64,000 bases of DNA, taken from assembly GCF_029543105.1 (NCBI RefSeq), contig NZ_JARQXB010000004.1:248001-312000 (forward strand), written 5' to 3'. The notes under the pieces are model-generated. The model saw only the letters and a program-made list of their open reading frames with translations, was not told the origin of the DNA and made no database searches. Of the stretch, positions 46,162 to 54,127 are shown piece after piece. The position numbers and the translations under genes are program-made. The stretch is from Stenotrophomonas sp. HITSZ_GD (GTDB taxonomy: Bacteria > Pseudomonadota > Gammaproteobacteria > Xanthomonadales > Xanthomonadaceae). Position 1 is the stretch's first letter. Every line of letters starts with the position of its first letter.

Positions 46162-48607
46162 GCCGGCGCTCCAGCTGCGCGGCCGCACGCATCACGCGCG
46201 CGCGCCAGTCCTCGGTGCTCAGCTGCCCGCGGCTGCGTTCGGCCCACAACGGGAACGAGAGCGGCGTGAGGCTGGCCGGCATGCACAGGCACAGCGTGCG
46301 TTGCGCGCAGTCTTCCAGCGTCGCCGCGAGGCGGCTCAGCTCCAGCTGGCCGGACAGCACTTCGCGTTCGGCCTGCTGCAGCAGCAGGTGGTCGGGATCG
46401 AAACGCCGCAGCACGTCGTGCAGCAGGCCGGCCGAGGCCTGCAACTGGCGTTGGCTGCGCGGCGTGCGGCCGGGCAGGGCGGGAATGAGCAGGCCGGACA
46501 CGCGCGCGATCTCGCGGAACTGCCGGCGGGCCAGCTCGGCGAGGTTGAGGCTTTCGCGCAGGTCCTCGAACAGGCCTTGCGGCGCGAGCAGCGCACGCAG
46601 CAGCGCCTCGTCCGGCACCACGTCCTGCGCGGGCGAGAGCACCAGGCCGTAGTCGTTGCACGCGTAGTCGAAGCTGTTGGCTTGCCGGCGGCCCCAGCGC
46701 AGCGCCAGCAACGCGGCCAGGCCTTCGTGCACCTGCCGGCCGGCGAACGGATACAGGAACAGATGCCCGCCCTCGCGCGTGCGGATGTGCTCCACCAGCA
46801 GCCGGCCCGGGCCGGGCGACGCCGACAGGCGCGCCTGCAGCCGCAGCAGCGGCGCGAGCGCGCGCAGTTCCGGGGTGTCGTCCGGCGCGCCGAGCACGGC
46901 CTCCATCTCGCGGCCGAGCGTGCCCGACAGCGGCAGGCGGCCGCCCATCCAGCGCGGCACGCTGCCATCGCCGCCCTTGGCGATGCGCACGTAGGCGGTC
47001 ATGTCCTCCAGCCGCACGAGTTCGAGCAGGCGGCCGGCGAACTGGAAACGGTCGCCGCGGCGCAGGCGGCCGACGAACTGTTCCTCCACCGAGCCCAGGT
47101 CGCCGCCGCGCAGGAAACGCACGCGCACGCTGCCATCGCTGGTGATGGTGCCGATGGACAGACGGTGGCGCAGCGCGACGCGGCGGTCGACGACGCGGTA
47201 GACGCCGTCCTCGTCGCGCACCACCTTGTGGAAATCCGGATAGCTCGCCAGCGCCGCGCCGCCCTGCACGATGAAGTCGAGCACGCCCTGCCAGTGCGCC
47301 ACATCGAGCATGGCGAAGGCGTCGGTGCCGCGCACCTCGGCGAACAACGCCTCGGCGCGGAAGCCGCCGCCCAGCGCGCAGCTCACGCAGTGTTGCGCGA
47401 GCACGTCCAGGCATAGCCGCGGGGGCGGGCGCGATTCGATCTCGCCATGCGCCAGCGCCCGCCGCGCGGCTGCGTATTCGGCCAGTTCCAGCGCGTGCGT
47501 GGGCACGCAGATGACGTGGCCGGATTCGCCGGGCCGGTGCCGCGCGCGGCCGCCGCGTTGCAGCAGGCGGGCCACGCCTTTCGGGCTGCCCAGCTGGAGC
47601 ACCTGGTCCACGGCGGGGAAATCCACGCCCAGGTCCAGGCTGGACGTGGCGACCACGCAGCGCAGCGTGCCTTCGCGCAACCCGGTTTCGGCCGCGCCAC
47701 GCAGTGCGGGGTCGAGCGAGCCGTGGTGCAGCGCCAGCGTGGACAGCGCCTCCGGCCACACCGCCGAGAGGGCCTGGTGCCACAGTTCGGCCTGCGCGCG
47801 GGTGTTGGTGAACAGCAGGCTGGTGCGGGCGGACATCAGCGCTTCCAGCACGCGCGGCAGTTGCGCCAGGCCGAGGTGGCCCGCCCATGGAAAGCGTTCG
47901 CCATGCGCGGGCAGCAAGGTTTCCAGCGTCAGGCGCCGGGGCCGCGCGCCGCTGACGATGGCCGCCTGCGGTTGCCCGGGCAGCAGGACGTCGCGCGCTT
48001 GCGCCAGGTTGCCCAGCGTAGCCGACAGGCCCCACACGCGCAGCGCGGGCGCCAGGGCGCGCAAGCGCGCCAGGCCCAGTTGCAACAACACGCCGCGCTT
48101 GTTGCCGAGCAGTTCGTGCCATTCGTCGACCACGACGCACTGCAACGTTTGCAGGCGCTCGGCGCTGTCGGGGTAGGACAGCAGCAACGCCAGCGATTCG
48201 GGCGTGGTGACCAGCGCATCCACCTGGCCGGCGCGGGCCATGCGCTTGTCGCGCGCGCTGGCATCGCCGGTGCGCAGGCCCACCTGCCAATCCAGCCCGA
48301 GCTCGGCGCAGGGCTCGCGCAGTGCGCGCGCGGTATCGGTGGCCAGGGCGCGCAGCGGCGTCACCCACAACAGGCGCAGCGGGCGCGCCGCGCCACGCTT
48401 GGTTCGCGCCGGCGTGGGCGCGGCGAGTGCCTGCATGATGGGCCCGCCCAGCGCGGCGAGCGTCTTGCCGCTGCCGGTGGGCGTGTGCAGTAGGCCGGAT
48501 TCGCCCGCGAGGTAGCGGCGCCACACCTCGCGCTGGAAAGGCAGCGGCCGCCAGCCGCGCTGCGCGAACCACGCGCGCCAGCGGCGCGACGCCTCCGCCA
48601 CGCTCAT
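46151..48607 (-). CDS. ligase-associated DEXH-box helicase (Lhr-like)
   Basis: This is an 818-residue superfamily 2 helicase. Motif I is HTPTGSGKTLAAL near residue 45, motif Ia LLWVTPLRALA, motif II VVVDEWHEL, motif III GLSATLGNL. The second RecA domain has LLFTNTRAQAELWHQAL, ATSSLDLGVDFPAVDQVLQLGSP and LLQRGGRARHRPG (motif VI). A long Lhr-core C-domain follows. It probably remodels DNA for the linked ligase and nuclease. Stop/start overlaps with both neighbours (11 bases with pdeM, 4 with the ligase) show one operon. Confidence 0.93.
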   Translation of the reverse strand: MSVAEASRRWRAWFAQRGWRPLPFQREVWRRYLAGESGLLHTPTGSGKTLAALGGPIMQALAAPTPARTKRGAARPLRLLWVTPLRALATDTARALREPCAELGLDWQVGLRTGDASARDKRMARAGQVDALVTTPESLALLLSYPDSAERLQTLQCVVVDEWHELLGNKRGVLLQLGLARLRALAPALRVWGLSATLGNLAQARDVLLPGQPQAAIVSGARPRRLTLETLLPAHGERFPWAGHLGLAQLPRVLEALMSARTSLLFTNTRAQAELWHQALSAVWPEALSTLALHHGSLDPALRGAAETGLREGTLRCVVATSSLDLGVDFPAVDQVLQLGSPKGVARLLQRGGRARHRPGESGHVICVPTHALELAEYAAARRALAHGEIESRPPPRLCLDVLAQHCVSCALGGGFRAEALFAEVRGTDAFAMLDVAHWQGVLDFIVQGGAALASYPDFHKVVRDEDGVYRVVDRRVALRHRLSIGTITSDGSVRVRFLRGGDLGSVEEQFVGRLRRGDRFQFAGRLLELVRLEDMTAYVRIAKGGDGSVPRWMGGRLPLSGTLGREMEAVLGAPDDTPELRALAPLLRLQARLSASPGPGRLLVEHIRTREGGHLFLYPFAGRQVHEGLAALLALRWGRRQANSFDYACNDYGLVLSPAQDVVPDEALLRALLAPQGLFEDLRESLNLAELARRQFREIARVSGLLIPALPGRTPRSQRQLQASAGLLHDVLRRFDPDHLLLQQAEREVLSGQLELSRLAATLEDCAQRTLCLCMPASLTPLSFPLWAERSRGQLSTEDWRARVMRAAAQLERRHGA

Positions 48608-50208
48608 CGCGCCAGGGCCTGCAATGCCGCCAGGGCGTCGGCGTCGGCCGGGCGCTTGTCGTGGCGCCAGCGCAGGATGCGCGGGAAGCGCACCGCGATC
48701 CCGGACTTGTGCCGGCGGCTGGCGTTCACCGCTTCAAAGCCCAGCTCGAAGACCTGTTCGTGCGTCACCGCGCGCACCGGGCCGAAGCGTTCGGTGGTGT
48801 GCGCGCGGATCCAGCGGTCCAGGTCGAGGATCTCGCGATCGTCCAGGCCGGAATAGGCCTTGGCCACCGGCACCAGTTCGCCCTCATGCCACAGGCCGAA
48901 GGTGTAGTCGGTGTAGAGCGTGCTGCGCCGCCCATGCCCGGCCTGCGCATAGAGCAGCACCGCATCGATGGTGAGCGGGTCGATCTTCCATTTCCACCAA
49001 TCGCCACGGCGGCGGCCGGTGCGGTAGGGCGAATCGGCGCGCTTGAGCATCAACCCTTCCACGCCGCGCCCGCGCGACTGCGCGCGTTGCGCGGCGGCCG
49101 CTTCCCAATCCTCGGCGAGGACGCGCGGCGAGGCGACCAGGTGCGCATCGTCCAACGCGGCCAGCACCTCTTCCAGAAGCGCGCGACGTTCGCTCAGCGG
49201 GCGCTCGCGCAGATCCTCGCCCGCCAGTTCGAGCAGGTCGTAGGCCACCAACCGCGCCGGCGCGTCGGCCAGCGTCTTGGGCCCGGGGCGCAGCCGTGCG
49301 ATGCGCGTCTGCAAGGCGGCGAACGGCAACGGCTGCGGCTCGCCCTGGCGCCAGGCCAGCAGTTCGCCGTCGATGACCGTGCCCACCGGCAGCGCGGCGG
49401 CCGCGCGTTCGATCTCCGGAAAGCGGCCATCCAGCCGTTCCTCGCCGCGCGACCACAGCGCGATGTCCTCGCCACGGCGGATCAGCTGCAGGCGGATGCC
49501 ATCCCACTTCCATTCCAGCAGCCAGTGCGCGATATCGCCCAGCGCGGCCGGCTCGCCTTCCAGCGGCGAGGCCAGGAAGAACGGGTAGGGCTGCTGGCGG
49601 TCGGTCTCCAGCTCCTCGGTGCTGAGTAGGCCGGCCAGGAAATCCGGGCTCGGCCGCCACGCACCAAGCATGCGCTGGGCGATGCGCGCGATGTCCACGC
49701 CCGACAGCTCGGCCAGCGCCTGCTGCACCAGCCGCTGCGAGACGCCCACGCGCAGCGAGCCGGTCAGCAGCTTGTTGAACACCAGGCGCTGGTCGAAATC
49801 CAGCGTGCGCCATGCGTGTTCGACCACTTCGCGGCGCTGCGCCGGCGCCGTGTTGGCGATCGGCAACAGGCGCTGCTCGATCCACGCTGACAACGGCACG
49901 TCCTCGGCCGCCGTGGCGGGATCGTCGAGCAGCAGCGCCAGTGTCTCGGCCAGGTCGCCGACATGGTCGTAGCTGTCCGCCACCAGCCAGTCGTCGATGC
50001 CGGCCAGCGGCACGATCCATTCGCGCAGTTCGGTGCTGCTGGCGATGCGCGTGCGCGCGCCGGCGATCTTGCCGCCACTGAGCAGGTACAGCGCCCACGC
50101 CGCGTCGGCCGGCGGCGCGTCGCGGAAATACGCGACCAAGGCCGCGCGCTTGTCGCCGGTGCCGGTGCTGCGGTCCAGCTCGCGGTACAGGGCGGCGAAG
50201 CGTTTCAA
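48604..50208 (-). CDS. ATP-dependent DNA ligase (damage-response type), TTG start
   Basis: This is a 534-residue ATP-dependent ligase. Residues 1-200 are the ligase N-domain (KLLTGSLRVGVSQRLVQQALAEL). The nucleotidyl-transfer motif I is EWKWDGIRLQ with K234, followed by VIDGELLAW, VAYDLLELAGEDLRERPL, GVEGLMLKRADSPY and WWKWKIDPLTIDAVLLYAQ. The OB domain ends in NASRRHKSGIAVRFPRI. The start is placed at TTG 50208 (then KRFAALYREL), where family members begin; no ATG lies near. This TTG overlaps the TGA of a small upstream ORF (TTGA). An ATG at 50400 in frame would add a Pro/Arg-rich 64-residue leader. Confidence 0.92.
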   Translation of the reverse strand: MKRFAALYRELDRSTGTGDKRAALVAYFRDAPPADAAWALYLLSGGKIAGARTRIASSTELREWIVPLAGIDDWLVADSYDHVGDLAETLALLLDDPATAAEDVPLSAWIEQRLLPIANTAPAQRREVVEHAWRTLDFDQRLVFNKLLTGSLRVGVSQRLVQQALAELSGVDIARIAQRMLGAWRPSPDFLAGLLSTEELETDRQQPYPFFLASPLEGEPAALGDIAHWLLEWKWDGIRLQLIRRGEDIALWSRGEERLDGRFPEIERAAAALPVGTVIDGELLAWRQGEPQPLPFAALQTRIARLRPGPKTLADAPARLVAYDLLELAGEDLRERPLSERRALLEEVLAALDDAHLVASPRVLAEDWEAAAAQRAQSRGRGVEGLMLKRADSPYRTGRRRGDWWKWKIDPLTIDAVLLYAQAGHGRRSTLYTDYTFGLWHEGELVPVAKAYSGLDDREILDLDRWIRAHTTERFGPVRAVTHEQVFELGFEAVNASRRHKSGIAVRFPRILRWRHDKRPADADALAALQALAR

Positions 50209-50387
50209 GCGCCCGGGCCTGCGCTGCGGCGCAACGCCAACGCTTGCAGGGTAAAGCCGGCCAGGTGCGGCGTGGGCACCGGCGCGCAACGCAGGCGGAA
50301 GCCCAGCGCGGCGCGGCGGAACACCTTGCCGCCGGCGAGGGGATGGCACGGGCGCGAACGTGGGCGGAACACGGGTGGTCGGTTCAT
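50205..50387 (-). CDS. candidate 60-residue ORF inside the repair operon
   Basis: This ORF lies between the exonuclease and the ligase. It begins at an ATG that overlaps the exonuclease stop by 4 bases (ATGA) and ends at a TGA that overlaps the ligase TTG by 4 bases (TTGA). The peptide MNRPPVFRPRSRPCHPLAGG... is Arg/Pro-rich and basic, with Cys at residues 14 and 34 (approximately). I do not recognise a family. Both overlaps suggest it is translated, at least to couple the ligase to the exonuclease. The composition is also what an accidental frame in GC-rich DNA would give, so confidence is modest. Confidence 0.4.
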   Translation of the reverse strand: MNRPPVFRPRSRPCHPLAGGKVFRRAALGFRLRCAPVPTPHLAGFTLQALALRRSAGPGA

Positions 50388-51382
50388 GTCTCTTCCCCAT
50401 AGGCGGTACGGAAGGCTTCGGCGGCCACGTCGTGCTCGCGCAGGTGGCGCACCAGCGCGTCGGTGTTGCCGTGCGTGGCGATGATCCGTTGCGCGCCGGT
50501 CTGCGCGATGGTGTGCAGCAGCGCGGGCCAGTCGGCGTGGTCGGAGATCACGAAGCCGCGGTCGTAGTTGCGGCGGCGGCGATTGCCGCGCAGGCGCATC
50601 CAGCCGGAGGCGAAGCCTTGCTGCGCACGGCGGAAACGGCGCAGCCACGCGCTGCCCGCGGCCGAGGGCGGTGCCAGCACCAGGCGGCCGGCTGTGTCCT
50701 GCCCGCGCGGCTGCTCGGACACCGGCTCGGTCTCCACCATCGCGATGCCCGCGCCGCGGTACACCTCCACACCGGCGGCCACCGCGCCGTGCAGCAGCAC
50801 CGGCGGTTCGCCGCGCCCATCCAGTTCGGCCAGTACGCGCTGCGCCTTGCCCAGCGCGTAGCAGTACAGCACTGCGGTTTCGCCGCGTTCGGCGCAGGCA
50901 TGGCGCCAGGTCACGATGTCGTCCACCACGGTGGCGGTATCCGGCCAGCGATAGACGGGCAGGGCGAAGGTCGCCTCGGTGATGAACACGTCGCATGCGA
51001 CCGGCTCGAAGGCGTCGCACGTAGGATCGGGCTGGCGCTTGTAGTCGCCGGAGGCGACCCATACCTGCCCGCCCACCTCGATGCGCACCTGCGCCGAGCC
51101 CAGCACGTGCCCGGCCGGATGCAGCGATACCTTGGCGCGACCCAGCGCGAACGCTTCGCCCGGTGCGTGCACGTGGTAGTCCTGTTCGCCCAGGCGCCAG
51201 CGCAGCACCGGCAGGCAGCTGTCCAGGCAGTCGTAGCGGCCCATGCCGGCGCGCGCATGGTCGCCGTGCCCGTGGGTGATCACCGCGCGCGGCACCGGCC
51301 GCCAGGGGTCGATATGAAAATCGCCCGCCGGGCAGTACAGCCCTTCGGGTCGCATCACCACCAGGTCGCGCAGGTCGTCCAT
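50384..51382 (-). CDS. ligase-associated DNA exonuclease (MBL/beta-CASP)
   Basis: This is a 332-residue metallo-beta-lactamase-fold nuclease. The zinc motif HGHGDHARAG has H37, H39, D41 and H42. SLHPAGHVLGSAQVRI and WVASGDYK hold further ligands, and FVISDHADWPALLHTI and RIIATHGNTDALVRHL are the beta-CASP-like C-terminal motifs. It resembles an Artemis/SNM1-type nuclease and is the first gene of the repair operon. The start at 51382 gives MDDLRDLVVMRPEGLYCPAGDFHIDPW. It is divergent from the aidB-like gene with 96 bases between. Confidence 0.92.
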   Translation of the reverse strand: MDDLRDLVVMRPEGLYCPAGDFHIDPWRPVPRAVITHGHGDHARAGMGRYDCLDSCLPVLRWRLGEQDYHVHAPGEAFALGRAKVSLHPAGHVLGSAQVRIEVGGQVWVASGDYKRQPDPTCDAFEPVACDVFITEATFALPVYRWPDTATVVDDIVTWRHACAERGETAVLYCYALGKAQRVLAELDGRGEPPVLLHGAVAAGVEVYRGAGIAMVETEPVSEQPRGQDTAGRLVLAPPSAAGSAWLRRFRRAQQGFASGWMRLRGNRRRRNYDRGFVISDHADWPALLHTIAQTGAQRIIATHGNTDALVRHLREHDVAAEAFRTAYGEET

Positions 51383-51444
51383 GGGCCCACTGTGGCGGCG
51401 CGGGCGTGGAGGCGGCGAGAATCCGCGCCCGCCACGGCATGCGC

Positions 51445-51450
51445 CACAAT
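51445..51450 (+). promoter_or_regulatory. -10 box CACAAT for the aidB-like gene
   Basis: CACAAT in GCGCCACAATGGGC lies 28 bases before the ATG at 51479. The 96-base divergent region has no evident LexA (CTGT-N8-ACAG) site. Confidence 0.4.
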
Positions 51451-51478
51451 GGGCTTCGTTCGCCGTGGGAGTGACGCC

Positions 51479-53116
51479 ATGCAATCGCCGGCCGTGCCTT
51501 CGTTCGAAACCCATGTCGTGGAGAACCAGCCACCCCCGTTCGCGCCGCGCGACCTGTGGGGCGACGACGTGGCGCTGCGCGAGGCGGTGGCGCGCGAGGG
51601 CGGCGGGGGTTTCCTGCCGGTGCTGGCCTCGTATGGCGCGCTGGCGGGAGACACGCTTTACCAACTCGGCTTCGAGGCCAATCGCGACCGGCCGCGCCTG
51701 CGCACGCACGACGCGCACGGCCACCGCATCGACCTGGTGGAGTTCCACCCGGCGTACCACCAGCTGATGGACCTGGCCAAGCAGGGCGGCGTGGCCGGAC
51801 TGTCGTGGCATGCGTCCACGCCCGGCGGCCACGTGGCGCGCGCGGCGCTCAGCTACCTGCACCACCAGGCCGACGCCGGCACCAGCTGCCCGCTCACGAT
51901 GACCCACGCCGGCGTCGCCGTGCTGCGGCAATCGTCCGCCTTCGACGCCTGGACCCAGCGCGCCGCCGCGCCGGCCTACGATCCGGCCGACATCCCCATT
52001 GCCGCCAAGGGCGGCATCACGTTGGGCATGGGCATGACCGAAAAGCAGGGCGGCTCGGACGTGCGCGCCAACGCCACCGTCGCCACGCCGCTCGCCGGCG
52101 AAGGCGAGTACGCGCTGGTTGGGCACAAGTGGTTCTTCTCCGCGCCGATGTCCGATGGCTTCCTGGTGCTGGCGCAGGCGCCCGGCGGGCTGACCTGCCT
52201 GCTGATGCCGCGCCGCCTGGACGATGGCCGGCGCAACGCCTTCCGGTTGATGCGCCTGAAGGACAAGCTCGGCGACTGGTCCAACGCCTCCAGCGAGGTG
52301 GAGTTCTGCGGCGCGTGGGCCCTGCGCATCGGCGAGGAAGGGCGTGGCGTGGCCTCGATCATCCCGATGGTGATGATGACCCGCCTGGATTGCATGCTCG
52401 GCGCCGCGGCGGAAATGCGCATGGCGCTGGCGCAGGCGCTGCACCACGCGCGGCACCGGCGCAGCTTCGGCAAGCGGCTGGTCGAGCACCCGCTGATGGG
52501 CAACGTGCTGGCCGACCTGGCAATCGAAAGCGAAGCGGCCACCACGCTGGCGCTGCGCGTGGCGCGCGCGGTGGATCGCGCCGGGCACGATGCCGGCGAG
52601 GCCGCGCTCGCGCGCATCGCCACCGCACTGGGGAAGTACTGGCTGTGCCGGCGCGCGCCGGCATTCGTCAACGAAGCGCAGGAGTGTTTGGGTGGCGCGG
52701 GCTATATCGAGGAATCGATGCTGCCGCGGCTCTACCGGCAGGCGCCGCTCAATTCGATCTGGGAAGGCAGCGGCAACATCCAGTGCCTGGATGTGCTGCG
52801 CGCGTTGGCACGCGACCCGGCGTGCGGACACGCGCTCTTGCGTGAGCTGGAGCAGGTGGAAGTGGCGCCGCCGGCATACGCCGCGGCGGTCCAGCACCTG
52901 CGCGACGTGCTGGCGCGTGGCGCCAGCGAGTTCGACGCACGCAGCGTGGTAGAGCGCTGCGCGCTGGTGCTGCAGGCGGCACTGCTGCTGCGCGCCGGCA
53001 GCCCGGCCGCGGACGCCTTCGTCGCCTCGCGGCTGGATGGCCGCCATGGCCTGGCCTTCGGCACGCTGCCCGATGCCACGCCGGTGGACGGCCTGCTGGC
53101 GCGCGCGCTGCCCTGA
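51479..53116 (+). CDS. aidB: AidB-like acyl-CoA dehydrogenase family protein
   Basis: This is a 545-residue member of the large AidB branch. GMGMTEKQGGSDVRANATVA is the AidB-type flavin signature, followed by HKWFFSAPMSDGFLVLAQA, LKDKLGDWSNASSEVEF, a catalytic-region QECLGGAGYIEES and LNSIWEGSGNIQCLDVLRAL. E. coli AidB is alkylation-inducible, binds DNA and is thought to protect it. It is divergent from the damage-response operon, which supports a repair link. There is no signal peptide. The length agrees with AidB (about 540). Confidence 0.9.
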   Translation: MQSPAVPSFETHVVENQPPPFAPRDLWGDDVALREAVAREGGGGFLPVLASYGALAGDTLYQLGFEANRDRPRLRTHDAHGHRIDLVEFHPAYHQLMDLAKQGGVAGLSWHASTPGGHVARAALSYLHHQADAGTSCPLTMTHAGVAVLRQSSAFDAWTQRAAAPAYDPADIPIAAKGGITLGMGMTEKQGGSDVRANATVATPLAGEGEYALVGHKWFFSAPMSDGFLVLAQAPGGLTCLLMPRRLDDGRRNAFRLMRLKDKLGDWSNASSEVEFCGAWALRIGEEGRGVASIIPMVMMTRLDCMLGAAAEMRMALAQALHHARHRRSFGKRLVEHPLMGNVLADLAIESEAATTLALRVARAVDRAGHDAGEAALARIATALGKYWLCRRAPAFVNEAQECLGGAGYIEESMLPRLYRQAPLNSIWEGSGNIQCLDVLRALARDPACGHALLRELEQVEVAPPAYAAAVQHLRDVLARGASEFDARSVVERCALVLQAALLLRAGSPAADAFVASRLDGRHGLAFGTLPDATPVDGLLARALP

Positions 53117-53134
53117 GGCAACGCGCGCGACAGG

Positions 53135-53506
53135 TCAGTGCTTGGCCTGCTCGTCCTGCGCGGCGCGGTCGGCCTTGTCGGCCATCTCGCGTGCCTTGTC
53201 GGCCGTATTCTGCGCGGCATCGGCGGTGGCGTTGGCGGCATCGGCGGCGGCGTCGCGGGTCGCATCGCCGGCCTGGTGCGCGGCGGCGCGGGCATCCTGC
53301 GCGGCGTCGCGCGCGGCCGCAGCGGCCTGGTCCGAGGCGGTGCGCGCCTTGTCGGCGGCGCGGTCCAGGGCCTGGTCGGTGGCCGCGGCAGCGTTGTCGG
53401 CCGCTGAGGCGGCATCGCGCTTGGCCTGCTCGGCCTGCGGGCCCTGGCAAGCGGTCAGGGTGAGCAGCAGCGCGGCGCTGGCGGCGAGAGAAAGGTGCAG
53501 ACGCAT
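53135..53506 (-). CDS. Ala-rich small lipoprotein 1
   Basis: This is a 123-residue lipoprotein. The signal MRLHLSLAASAALLLTLTAC has lipobox L-T-A-C (Cys20). Glu-Ala-Lys-rich amphipathic repeats follow (KRDAASAADNAAAATDQA, ARDAAQDARAAAHQAGDA). The roughly 7/11-residue periodicity of A with D/T/K resembles group 3 LEA proteins or long coiled coils. It probably forms a rod at the outer membrane; function unknown. It is a paralogue of the next gene (53664-54005) and is separated from it by a terminator, so it has its own promoter. An AAAGGGA Shine-Dalgarno precedes the start. Confidence 0.75.
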   Translation of the reverse strand: MRLHLSLAASAALLLTLTACQGPQAEQAKRDAASAADNAAAATDQALDRAADKARTASDQAAAAARDAAQDARAAAHQAGDATRDAAADAANATADAAQNTADKAREMADKADRAAQDEQAKH

Positions 53507-53605
53507 CGGAACTTCCCTTTTGGTGAGTGACGGGAGGCCGAGCTTAGAGCGATGGCGGTGCAGCGCAACGTGAATCCGGCATCGGTTGCATGCCGGCGCG
53601 CGGGC

Positions 53606-53634
53606 AAAAAAAAGCCGCCGGTTACCCGGCGGCT
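53606..53634 (-). terminator. rho-independent terminator of Ala-rich lipoprotein 2
   Basis: On the minus strand, a 9-bp stem AGCCGCCGG / CCGGCGGCT with a 4-base loop is followed by a run of Ts. It lies 29 bases past the stop of the gene at 53664. Confidence 0.93.
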
Positions 53635-53663
53635 CTTTGGACTTGCCAGATGCTAAGAAGTGA

Positions 53664-54005
53664 TTACTTCTTGGCTTCTTCGGCGGCGTCCTTGGCCTGG
53701 TCGGCGGTGTCTTCCGCAGCCTTGGCGGTGTCGGCAGCCTTGTCGGCAGCGGCATCGGTGGTGGCGGCGGTCGCGGCCTGAGCAGCGTCGGCAGCGGTGT
53801 CGGCGGCGGTCGCGGCGGTGTCAGCGGCGGCCTGGGCAGCGTCGGCGGTCTGGGCGCCGGCGGCAGCAGCCTGGTCGGCGGCAGCCTGGGCGTCGGTGGC
53901 GGCTTCGTTGGCCGAAGCGGCGGCGTCCTGCGCCTGTTCCGGCTTCGAGCAGGCGGCCAGGGCCAGGCCCAGGGCCATCGCGATCAGCAGCTTGTTGATG
54001 CTCAT
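53664..54005 (-). CDS. Ala-rich small lipoprotein 2
   Basis: This is a 113-residue lipoprotein. The signal MSINKLLIAMALGLALAAC has lipobox L-A-A-C (Cys19), followed by SKPEQAQDAAASANEAATDA and repeats such as AADTAATAADTAADAAQAA. Nearly every residue of the mature part is Ala, Asp, Thr, Gln or Lys, so it should be a long solvent-exposed helix or coiled coil, like Lpp-type or LEA proteins. The start is at 54005; an upstream ATG (MTLMSINK) is possible. It has a strong TTGACA promoter and terminator. Base use is unlike its neighbours because of the Ala repeats. Confidence 0.8.
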   Translation of the reverse strand: MSINKLLIAMALGLALAACSKPEQAQDAAASANEAATDAQAAADQAAAAGAQTADAAQAAADTAATAADTAADAAQAATAATTDAAADKAADTAKAAEDTADQAKDAAEEAKK

Positions 54006-54057
54006 TAGTGTCAATCCTCGTCGTTAGTTAGGCAACGCGCTATTGCGCGCCCCCAAC

Positions 54058-54085
54058 ATGATGACAAGCCCAAGACCGGTGTCAA
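54058..54085 (-). promoter_or_regulatory. promoter of Ala-rich lipoprotein 2
   Basis: On the minus strand, a perfect -35 TTGACA (54085-54080) and CATCAT -10 (54063-54058) have a 16-base spacer. A CGCGC-TATT-GCGCG hairpin (54036-54049) lies in the leader. Confidence 0.5.
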
Positions 54086-54127
54086 GCACACCCGCATTCA
54101 TCTTTTACGGGAGGGTGTGAATTCCAA

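Noticed and set aside
53191-53463. Arg/Ala-rich frames on the + strand opposite the Ala-rich lipoproteins
   Set aside because: They are mirror products of the Ala repeats (GCN codons read backwards) and have no start signals; the minus strand has lipoboxes and promoters.
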